A stretch of DNA of 64,000 nt from Lepas anatifera. Taxonomy: Eukaryota; Arthropoda; Thecostraca; Lepadidae. A program made the translations under genes and the position numbers. The stretch's first letter is position 1. Every line of letters starts with the position of its first letter. Below are positions 23,101-32,020 of this stretch, piece after piece. The notes beneath the pieces were generated by a model, which did no database searches, was not told the DNA's origin, and worked only from the letters and a program-made list of their open reading frames with translations. Where the stretch lies: positions 744,001 to 808,000 of the forward strand of contig JAOTON010000051.1 of NCBI GenBank assembly GCA_034440635.1, written 5' to 3'.

Positions 23101-23854
23101 AGCACTTACATCCAAGGGGCCACATGCGCCCCGGAAGCCCTCCCAGTCAGCCCTTCGGAGGTTCCACCGGGATGGCAGAACCAGCGGTGCAGCCGACCGG
23201 GCTGAACGGATGTTTATTGGACAGTGGTCACTCCCATGGAGGTCTTCAAGGGTGCACCAGCTGAGCTGGGTAAAGAGTGAAGGTGAGCAGACAGAGAGGT
23301 CTATAGCCGAGAGCGATCCAGAAGGCAGGGTAAAGTGAGTGGGACGACCAGTGTTCAGCAGGCAGAGAGAGTTGAGATGGAGGAATCGTTCCACTGTTCG
23401 GCCTCGGGGACACGAGCGGTCCGAGGACGCTCCCCATGATGGGTTGTGAGCATTAAAGTCGCCCAATAGAACAAAAGGGGTTGGCAGTTGGTCAACAAGA
23501 GCATTAAGACTATGCAGATCAATGTTGCCACCAGGAGGGAGGTAAATAGAACAAACTGTGATTTTCACAAATCCTAAATCTACCCGGGCGGCCACTGCCT
23601 GCAGAACCGTGTTCAAGCGAACAGGGGAAGCACGGGGTGCAGTGGTGAACTGCCACCATAACACCACCGTAGGCAATGGTGCTACTGAAAACGTCCTTTC
23701 TGAACGTCTGGAACTGTCGCAGGTTAAAAAGGCTTCCAGGCGACAGTTTTGTCTCTTGAAGGCAAAGCACACTAGGGTTATACTGCGATATAATGTGTTG
23801 CAGGTCATAAAGATTCGCGCGAATACCACGGCAGTTCCACTGAACAATAGTCAT
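20133..23854 (-). pseudogene. LINE-1 ORF2: endonuclease, RT, RNase H, zinc knuckle
   Basis: The product would nick target DNA, reverse-transcribe the LINE RNA and degrade RNA in hybrids. In order: an APE-type endonuclease (QWNCRGIRAN at the start, LQETK with the catalytic Glu, GDFNAHNPSWG, SDHCPI); RT (DVKQAYDSVW motif A, AQGSVIS motif B, LFVDDFSMW motif C); RNase H (YTDGSKTESG, FTDSLSSLQAL, WVPSHVGVPGNE); and a C-terminal CPRCGEHHSVKHVLTDC knuckle. Lesions seen are a frameshift near 23625, a frameshift near 21240 (just before HPTYSKLF) and a TAG near 20458. All catalytic residues I can check are present. The start at 23854 is chosen because endonuclease homology begins there, 46 nt after the ORF1 stop. 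Confidence 0.92.
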
Positions 23855-23900
23855 TTAAATAAAGGGAAACGGGCTTAGTGAGTAGAAGAAGGGACTTAGC

Positions 23901-26849
23901 CTAACACTTCCAAGGGAGACCAGAGCCCCCATATGGACTCTTTGATGGTCCCGCACCGAGGCGGTTCCGAATGGGACCACGGCCTCTACCGCCTTCCGCC
24001 GAACTTCCACGGGCACGAGAGGTTTGCCGGGACACCTCGGAAGGGCTCCCAGCAGGGCGCTTCACCGGTGACCTTCCTCGCGCTGCGGTTTCAAAGTTCT
24101 TCCGAACTTCCACCACCGAGGTTGATAACACAGATGTGTTTGGGTTGGCCACTGTGTTTATGGACGATGAGGCAGGAACCTGTTGAGCACTTTGGGACAG
24201 ATGTGTGGTCTTAGGCGCGGGTTTATCTGGAGGTTCAACAGGTGACCGCTCATGGCGCCGCTGTGCTGGGGGTGCTTCCTCTTGGGCCCCACAACGGTCC
24301 AGTCCCCCACCCCCTCAGACGTCAGAGGAAGAGGGGCAGAGCCCCACGCACCCTCCGCGCCACCCACCGGCACGGGAGTACCCGATTCAGTGGAGGGGGA
24401 AGCTCCACCCCCGGGCACCACACCACCGGCGGAGGTCGCAGGCGGCAGGGGTACAGGCGGGGAGGGCTCCGACGGGGCCGGGGGCGCCGGCGCCGTCACG
24501 GAAGGGGGCCCCGAAGGAGGTGTCACCTTCGGTTGGGGAGCCGAGGTGACGGGCCGGTCCCTAAAGACCAGCCCCATCCTCCCTGCCATGCGGACAAAGT
24601 CCGCCACGGTCAGGGAGCGGATGACCTCCTCCGGGGTCATCCGCGGGGATGTAGGCGTCGCCAAGGACGCCGCTAGGGCGAAGGATTTCTTTGGGTGAGT
24701 GGTCTCATACTCCACTCGAGCATCCCGAAAGGAGATGCGTTTCTGTACCATCAAGGTCAGGATCTCTTTCTCCTTAACCCTTGCCCCGGTGGCGGGTACG
24801 AGCCACCTTCGCCCTGGTGGGGGGGCTAAAAAAGACCCCCACGATCTCAAAAACTAAGAGAGCTAGAAAAAAGCGCAAAACGGCAATCGAAAGCTCTTCG
24901 AAAATGATATCGAAAATACTTTGGTCATTTTTCTTGTCAGGTCAATATCAAGGTCACCAGAGGTCAAAATAGGTCAAAATCGCTAATATGAGGTGTACTA
25001 AGAAAACCTCCTATATCTCAGAAACTATGATAGCTAGAAAAATTTTTCTAACACCATTCGAAAGCTCTTGAGATGCGCTTTCATTACAGTGGCATTCATT
25101 TTCGTGTCAGGTCAAAGCCTAGGGAGTTACAGGTCACTAGATATTGGGCATATTCTTGAGAATGTCCATAGCCACCCATGCATAAAGGCGTTTACTTTTT
25201 CGCTAATAGCTTCCAAACCAAACAAGATACAGCCATAGTTTATGCACCATTGCAATCCTCTCGTCAATACGAATCGAATGATATATGATATTGCTATGCC
25301 AGGTCAAATTTAAGAATTTGACCTGGCCCAGGTCAACGGTCCGACCCAACTTGACCTGGTGTAGTCATGATGTATATCATTTGACTTCCAGTGACTATAC
25401 AAACCTTTTGGTGACAAAATAAAAGCTCTATCTCAGTTTATTCAAAATGTATAGAGAAAAACAGCAAAAAATGCTTATTTGACCTAAGGTGACCTTTTAA
25501 AGGTCACAAGTCAAAAATTTTAGCATCAGCTTCAGAAATGGGCTAAGAGCAAGTCGCAACCGATTTTTGAAGTTGATTCCATACATATTTACTGAGATAA
25601 GCTCATTTCGTGATTTTCCCCATGTATTGTCAATGGGGAGGTCATGCTCTGCAAATGACCTTAGGTCACCAATATCAAAAATCCCGGAACAAATGTTGTA
25701 GCTCCTGGTGGGCCCAAGATGTGGTATGAGTTTCAACTTGATTGATTAACTCTTCTTTTAGTTATGCCGTCCTAAGTATTTTTTGAGGTGAGGTCACTTC
25801 ACCTGGCCTGGTGACCTGACCTGATATGGCCTTGAGCCAAAATTTTATGTAAAAATGATGAAGGAACAGCTAGACCAAGTTTGGCGGCGCTGCGCGCCGC
25901 CGTTTTTTTGGTCACTTCGGAAAAACCCGAGGGGGGTCTAAAAAGACCCCCCACCCGGGCGAAGGTTAATGAGCGTGGGACAGTCCTTATTGAACACGGA
26001 GTGGGGACCGTCACAGTTTGAGCAGCGCTCAGTTTCAGCTGCACAGTCAGCTGACGCATGGTTCTCTGAGCCACAGTCCCCGCAGAGACGCTTGTTCCTA
26101 CAGGTCGTTGACGTGTGACCAAATCTATTACAATTGTAGCAACGCATGGGGTTCGGTATGTAGGCCCTCACGGGCACCTTCAAGTACCCGACATTGATGT
26201 ACTCAGGGAGATCTATCTGATCGAAGGTAAGTATGATTGTGTTTGTGTTTATCATGGTGTTTCCAATTTTCCTACGCATCTTTCTCGCATCGACAACTCC
26301 ATATTCGGCTAGTCCACCGACAATGTCATCCTCATGTACCTCTTTCAGGTCCCAGCATCGTATCACTCCCTTTACAAAATTTTTTGTTCGATGTGGTTCT
26401 ATTTCTACTTTCACCTTTACAGTTCTTTTGCTCAGTCCATCCCTCTTTGTAAATTCAAGTTCCTTCACGCTAAGTGCTCGCTCAGCTTCGGTTGGGTTAG
26501 CGAATTCCAGCTCCATCACGCCGTCCCTCAAGCGGTCGCATCGTGTAATCTTTCCCAACTTGTCACAGGCCTCCTTACACTGAAAAGGGGAAAGCTGGGC
26601 CAACGAACCGTCCATTCCACGCACCATCAGCACACGAGGGCAGGAAGGTTTAATGTTGCGGCGTTCGACTTCCATCCGAACACCTTCATGGGAGTGGGCA
26701 TTCCCAGCGCTGGGCTGCCCTGAGCTAGGTTCAGGGGGAGTGGGGTTCTGTCTTGGGTTATCCATAGTAGAAAGCTTGATCTCCGTCATCCTAATATCCC
26801 CAAAGATGATGGAATCCGATGACTGTAGGGAGGCCGGCGACGCCCTCAC
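23901..26849 (-). pseudogene. LINE-1 ORF1 (gag-like), split by a MITE
   Basis: This is an RNA-binding, chaperone-type ORF1 protein. The N-terminal piece (25938-26849) has a possible RRM-like region near residues 60-190, then three zinc knuckles: CYNCNRFGHTSTTC, CGDCGSENHASADC and CSNCDGPHSVFNKDC. Immediately after the third knuckle the frame runs into the MITE at 24778-25965. Downstream the frame resumes at the same TTAA, so excision with one TTAA would rejoin CPTLI to KEKEILTL. The C-terminal half is Pro/Ser/Gly-rich (24158-24774), then shifts frame near 24230 and ends at 23901 in an Arg/Gly-rich tail. The start may instead be the Met near 26789. The full product would be about 600 residues. 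Confidence 0.85.
24778..25965. mobile_element. AGGTCA-rich TTAA MITE inside LINE-1 ORF1, 1188 bp
   Basis: It is flanked by TTAA at 24774-24777 and 25966-25969. The inward-read ends CCCTTGCCCCGGTGGCGGGT and CCTTCGCCCGGGTGGGGGGT are similar. It has no coding capacity. I count at least 19 AGGTCA or TGACCT hexamers. It also holds a 12-bp-arm palindrome at 25299-25326 (CCAGGTCAAATT, loop TAAG). Confidence 0.9.
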
Positions 26850-27595
26850 AGAGCTGGCAGAGCAAGCTCACTAATTAATCCTACTCTGGTCGGGCGCCGC
26901 CCACCCCCTTCCCCCTCAGCCCAGAGGACCGGCGGGGCTACGCTCCGGGAGCGCATCGCAGCGCCTGGGCGCCACGCTACACCCCCAGAACGTAGTCCCC
27001 CGGTCACAGCTGGACTGAGCGACAGTGCACGTTCACACTGCCGCATTGCTAAGCCGCCCGCGGGGGCAATCGGACGGCCTACCCCAGGTTAGATCGAGAT
27101 ATCAGGGCCAAAGGGGGCGTGTTGGAACCCTCGGGGCTGACCCGCCCGAGGGGAACCTCAACCCCCCAGGATCCCGTCAACCTCGTCGCCTGGGCTCGAG
27201 ATAGGCCTCGAGTGGGCGCTTCACGCCCGTAAAAAGCCGAAGAAGGCAGGAAACTGTGGAGCCAACAACTTAAGCATAAAAAGAGGACAGGAACTAAAAA
27301 TAATCAACAAAATAAGAACACAAAAACAAACAGGAGCTACATACTGGGAGGTGCAGGACAGAGCTGACCCGATCCAATACGGTTACCGACCAGGTAACGA
27401 AGGGCCCGTAGGGCAGTCATCAGCATCTCCGCGGACCTCATCACCAGGGCCGCCGACGACAGACACCGACTCTAACCGACCGAGGTCAGAAGAGGCGGTG
27501 GCCGCCGGAGGGCCAGAAATGATGTGTCCGCGGCGATGAGACGACGTGCTCCCCAGGGCTGACTGGGGCCCCGGGCGCGTCACTCCCCGTTGCTC

Positions 27596-27636
27596 CAATC
27601 TTTACTTGCCGGACGAATCCGGCAAGTGAAGATCGG
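27596..27636 (-). promoter_or_regulatory. stable hairpin at the LINE-1 5' end
   Basis: Arms of about 18 bp with two mismatches surround CTTGCCGGA, loop TTCG in the LINE sense, then TCCGGCAAG. It begins about a dozen bases from the element's 5' end. It could stabilise the RNA or act in end definition. I could not fit it to a hammerhead or HDV-like ribozyme. Confidence 0.5.
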
Positions 27637-28151
27637 TCCCCTGAGGGGAAGGATTTGACCTGACCTGAGGTTACCTGAGGTTAAATCAAGGTCGAATTAG
27701 GCAAAATTCATAGCACTAGAACCACAATGAAAAGGCAAATCTAATGAAATCAAAATAAACGCCCTATCTTTAACGATTGCTAAGTTATTCACTTGAAACT
27801 CCCATGCATTTCCAATGGAGAGGTCATGGCTCGTACCTAACCTTAGGTCATCGATATCAAAAATACCGCAACGCATCTTAGAGAGCTCGGTGGGCCCATT
27901 ATGTGATATGAGTTTTAATAGGATAAGTTCACCCTGTTCTGACGTATGCTATCTTAAACTTTTTTGAGATCAGGTCACTTGACCTGTACTGGTAACCTGA
28001 CCTGACATGACCTAACCTTAAAATTTTGACAGCAGTTGTAAAAATGATCAGAGAAAAAGTATGCCAAGTATGGTGGCGCTACGCACCGACATTTTTAACA
28101 TATTAAAAAACATGGGGGGCGGTTACCTGCCCCCGTCAATGCGCGTGTTAA

Positions 28152-28340
28152 AAAGTGATCCAAGTCGCTTTTTCTGTGGGTTTATGACTTCCGCTAGGGG
28201 TCGTTTTAGCCTCAAACCTGGTTTTTGTGATGTTTATTTGGCTATTTTAGAAAAAAAGAAACTTTTCCCCTTTTTGGCCCTTTTTCTAATTCGATTTGAC
28301 CTTTTCCGCCGAAAAAAACCTGGCAGCCCTGGCTAGCGTA
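28152..28340. repeat. outer repeat that hosts the MITE (right flank)
   Basis: This segment and 19330-19584 are the two halves of a repeat found uninterrupted, in reverse, at 48820-49190 (shared AGGGCTGCCAG and AATTGTTGAC landmarks). It forms the oldest layer of the nest. Confidence 0.75.
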
Positions 28341-28469
28341 TATAATCTCTAGACATGGAATAACACAAAAATTGAGAAACATTTTTTTAACACTAACGCG
28401 TCTACATGTTTGTTAAACCCCCTCAAAATGGGGTATTGATCCCTAAAGGCACTATAATGGCCAGCACAC

Positions 28470-29140
28470 GAAATGCCCCCCCCACTGAGGTTTCCTTAAA
28501 AAATGCCCTGCTCCAAAGTGCCGCCCCCATCCATGTGGGGCGCCGAAGGCGCTCATCGAGGGGAACGATGAGCCTTCACCTGACTTTTAGAGGTAGTGCT
28601 ACGCTGACTGCCGCCCCTACACCCAACATGCCGCCCACTACACTGACTGCTGCCCCTGCACCCAACACGCCGTCCCCTAAAAAATTACGCTAGGTCCGTG
28701 GAGCAAACAATTCATCGCTCTCGCCCCCCTCCAGGATGCGAAAATTGGTCGCCCTTTGGGTGAACAAGTGCGCCCCCTGAGGAAAAATGCCGCCCCCTCC
28801 ACCGGCCTGCTGCCGCCTCTCGTCAGCCGCCCCCCAAATAAAATCCTGGGTGCGCGCTTACCAGAGGGTGCCACTTTTGGAACACAAAACTTATCAGGTC
28901 GGCGCCAAATCCTCTACGTAGGCCTAAGAGCGCCCCTTCCCCGCCCCTGAGGGGAGGGGTTGGAAGCGACACTTTAGGGGGCCATCTATCTCTCAGGGGA
29001 GCACCGTGGCCATTTCAGGGGGTGCTGAGGGTCGAGGGGTACACCTGCACCTGGATGACCCCCAAATGTAATTATATGTTCTCCAGCATTTCGGGCCCTG
29101 TGTCCCCACCCCCAAACCATCAGCCAAATCTGCCTCCGCT
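28470..29140. mobile_element. hAT-like element fragment
   Basis: The end near 29105-29140, read in reverse, is GCGGAGGCAGATTTGGCTGA, then TGGTTTGGGGG, like the hAT-like ends at 8240-8279 and 15733. The interior (GGTTGGAAGCGACA, GGGGGTGCTGAGG) matches 13140-13340. It is non-coding. Confidence 0.55.
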
Positions 29141-29219
29141 CAGGTGTATCGCTTGGCCCCAAAACCATTGATAAATTTTTTTATTTAAGCTTATATTATC
29201 TAAAATTTAATGTGCTCTT

Positions 29220-29645
29220 GTGCGGGATAACATGGATACCATGCCCATCTTCCCCACGTGAGGTGTCCGTCCTACCCCACTTTGCTCTCCCCAAACAAAC
29301 TTGGACATGAGTCAGACGCCATTGCGATTACGCAGTGAGCGACTGCGGTGAACAAAACGTAACATCGTGAAGAGCCATATTACGTAATATCAATAAAATA
29401 TCTATAGAAACATCCATAAAATGACTTTACGAATTCGATTGTGAAAAAAACACATGAGTTGTAATTTTCACTTTCATGAAAATTGTGTAAAACCTAGAGA
29501 GCTTACCGGACCCAACGTTGCTCTGCGACCGACGAGCGCTAAAAGGAACCGTATTACACGCTTTTCCCCGTCCTGGCGCTGTCAGTTCGTCCCAAACAGG
29601 GGGTGTCCGTCTTACCCACGGTGTCCGTGACCCCCACTTTCCTCC
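29220..29645. mobile_element. GGTGTCCGT-bearing TIR-type fragments
   Basis: Two ends in the same orientation (GTGTCCGTCCTACCCCAC to CTCTCCCC near 29290; GGTGTCCGTGACCCCCAC near 29630) match the inverted 17206 terminus. A complete element cannot be delimited. Confidence 0.4.
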
Positions 29646-29864
29646 ACTCAGCAGCCTCATTTTTTTAGAAATTGATAGCAAAAACTGAATTACCACGAGA
29701 AAACCATCAAACATGCTTTCTGCAAAATATTTTCAAACTACGAACCTGGAGTCCAGCTTTTGAGACAATACCTAAAGCCAAGGGCAAGACACACATGCTG
29801 TATATTTCATCATGGCCGAGGGAGCAACAGTTGTCCAGAATTTAGCCAAAAACTGCCGAGCCTA

Positions 29865-30075
29865 GTGTGTACAGATTCAATTGCAGGGGGCTGTACGTAG
29901 GGTATAACACTCGTATGTCAAAAGTACGTACGCAAAAACATGTACACAAAAGTTCGTACGAAAGAAATACGTACACAAAAGTTCGTAAGCAAATGTACGT
30001 AGGGTATAAAACTCGTATGCTAAAAGCACTTCGCAAAAGTACGTAAGTAAAAATACGTAAGCAAATGTACATAAT
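29865..30075. repeat. second TACG-rich short tandem array
   Basis: It begins with GCCTAGTGTGTACAGATTC, then AATTGCAGGGG, the inverse of the block ending the 16912-17095 array. Then come repeated AAAAGTACGTACGC and AAAAGTTCGTACG-type motifs. Confidence 0.75.
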
Positions 30076-30079
30076 AAAT

Positions 30080-31221
30080 ACCAGAGGTGGAGACCTCTTT
30101 TCAAACCAGGGGGGGCCCTGGTCCGGTCGGGCCCGCAGGAGTGGATGTTTTTCGTAAGAAAATGAAGACACTAAAATTCGGGCAATGCCTATAAATGCCG
30201 TATAAAACCGTACCATGGTAGGATTTTTACACGAGCCGTATCATGACTTCCTCGCTTGGTAAAACCAACATGCACATTTCAGCACACTTCGAGCTTTTAA
30301 TCAGATTTTTCCCGAAACTCAAAGTGAGATACGGATCTAAGCCTCTGCCGTTGACTCGGACTTTGAAAGAATAGCGATTATAACGTACCGTGCGTTTTTT
30401 AATCTAGTCCTCAACGAAAATGTGTTAACAGCAGACAACATTAGCGTATGAAATCAAAATAGATTTCAATGTTCAAACCAAGCGTAACCCCCTTCTGTAA
30501 GATCTTACGACCCCAGCAGTGGATGCATCTTTATAGCCCTAAACAGTTTTTACGATGTAAATATTTTTTAGACATGATAACCAAAAAACCTGAGGCATGC
30601 TACAGTATGGCGATAGCTAGGTCCAGTATGCTGTTTCCGTAAAATTGGCATAGTTTCTGAGCTCTTTCTCTCCCTCTCTCTCTCTCCCTTGATGGTTTTG
30701 CCCTCTAAAATTCCATGACAAAAAAATGTACCATACATCAAAAGGAAATTTTAGAAAAGGAAATTATGCCACAAAAATTCGATCCTTGAATGTGTGAAAA
30801 ATTTAATAGTTTTCATTGAACCACCTTCTCCATAATTTGTCGAGTATAGAACCATGGGTCCCGCCACTGGGGTACGGGGAGATGCGACCCCCCCTTTTTG
30901 AGAGTGTGAGAGGAGGGATTATGTTTTGTCGCTCATCCGCCCACCACGTTTCACGCATGGTTCCATCACGTTGTCCCGAGTGCTGAAACCATAGCGAATA
31001 ACAAAGAGCGAGCCTCCTGCAAACACCAACTACAGCCACAATTTCTTTCCGATACATGACTGTGGTCCAGACGCCCAATTTGGTCTCTCAGGGGCCCTTC
31101 ACTGGTTCAGGGGTCCCGAGATCAAGTCAGAAACCTTCTGCAAAATATATTCTCAGTGCGCCCTAGGCCAGCTTAATGGACGCAGCACCAACCCAGGGTG
31201 CCAGACGAGCTGAGGGCTCTA
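30080..31221. other. no recognised gene; one (CT)n tract
   Basis: A CTCTCTCT tract lies at about 30661-30690. Other open frames are short and without motifs. Confidence 0.5.
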
Positions 31222-31485
31222 AAAATAGTTAGTTAGTTAAGGGCTTTTTATAAGGCGTTCTGTGCAAGGCACCTTTGCCCGCCTCTAAAGTGTGGGGGGC
31301 AATTTTTCGGGAGGGGTGTTTACTTTAATGTCGCAGAACAAAGGGACGAATCTTATTTCAAGGAATGGGTCGCGAAGTGTAGCAACACTAGCGAGTGAAG
31401 GGGATTGCTACGGCAGAGATGCCGAGCCTGGGGCACAGGTAGGATTTAAAAGGGTACGTGAAGAGGCTTGCCAGCGTATAGATTA
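31222..31485 (-). mobile_element. short retroelement copy (same family as 37640-37914)
   Basis: A block with AAGGCGTTCTGTGC, GCACCTTTGCCCGCCTCTAA and, further on, TTATTTCAAG(G/T)AATGGGT is shared with 37640-37914 in the same orientation. On the minus strand it ends in an (AACT)n simple repeat. The end alone recurs on the plus strand at about 60720-60755. No coding content was seen. Confidence 0.65.
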
Positions 31486-31580
31486 GTTTTTTTAATTTTT
31501 TTCCTTGTTATCGAATGACCGTTTTGCTTACGTTACTCAAGTCCTCCATTGAAAAATAATAATTTTGGGTTATTAGAAAC

Positions 31581-31612
31581 ACCCGCAAGCACCATGACAT
31601 GGTGCCGCGGGT
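31581..31612 (-). promoter_or_regulatory. LINE-2 3' hairpin
   Basis: The outer stem ACCCGC:GCGGGT and a perfect 7-bp inner stem GCACCAT:ATGGTGC enclose a 3-nt loop, about 15 nt before the tail. The place and two-stem design match the LINE-1 hairpin, but the sequence differs. Confidence 0.65.
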
Positions 31613-32020
31613 CTTTATCCTGCAACCAGGAGGTGAGGTTACAGCACCCTCTCTGGCTGGGTAGCCGCCGCATAGAGGAAGAGAAAAGGGTAATAGAACA
31701 GATAGAGTGTCAGGGAGGGTTGTGAGTTGGTTAGTTGTTAGTCTTAGATGTGCTAAGTATAGTTAGTAGTCCTTAAGTTAGGGTTAGTTGGTTAGCAAAC
31801 ATGAAAGGATGGTTAGATAGGGTTAGTTGGTTAGTTGATTTTTTTACTATGGTAGGAGCTATTCTGAGTCTACCATACCTTAGAACCAGACAGTTAAAGC
31901 CTAGTTTGAAGCAACTTTTGTTTAAATTTGTCAGAGGGACGTTTATAGTGTAATTGTTATTTCTAATATGAGGGGTGCTATTCGGATGCAGGTATTTTTC
32001 ATACCTACCACCATAGACGT

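Larger units (their letters stand above)
19940..27648 (-). mobile_element. LINE-1: full-length I-superfamily LINE
   Basis: The element runs on the minus strand from 27648 (5') to 19940 (3'). A perfect 13-bp target duplication AAGGATTTGACCT lies at 19927-19939 and 27649-27661. From 5' to 3' it has a GC-rich leader of about 0.8 kb, ORF1 (gag-like, three zinc knuckles), ORF2 (endonuclease, RT, RNase H, zinc knuckle), a short 3' UTR with a hairpin, and an (ATG)n tail. Excluding the MITE at 24778-25965 it is about 6.5 kb. EN plus RNase H with a simple-repeat tail is typical of the I superfamily. Few lesions separate it from intactness. Confidence 0.93.
19589..28147. mobile_element. AGGTCA-rich TTAA MITE split by LINE-1
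   Basis: The left end CACGCGCATTGACGG follows TTAA at 19585-19588. The right end CCGTCAATGCGCGTG precedes TTAA at 28148-28151; the 15-bp ends are perfect inverted repeats. The MITE itself is about 0.85 kb (19589-19939 plus 27649-28147). The middle is LINE-1. A related copy at 48026-48790 lacks LINE-1. Its surrounding repeat exists uninterrupted at 48820-49190 with a single TTAA at 48992-48995, which is the empty site. The MITE encodes nothing and carries many AGGTCA hexamers. Confidence 0.9.

Noticed and set aside
27540..27648. Hammerhead or HDV-like ribozyme at the LINE-1 5' end
   Set aside because: I found the strong hairpin but not the conserved core nucleotides of either class.
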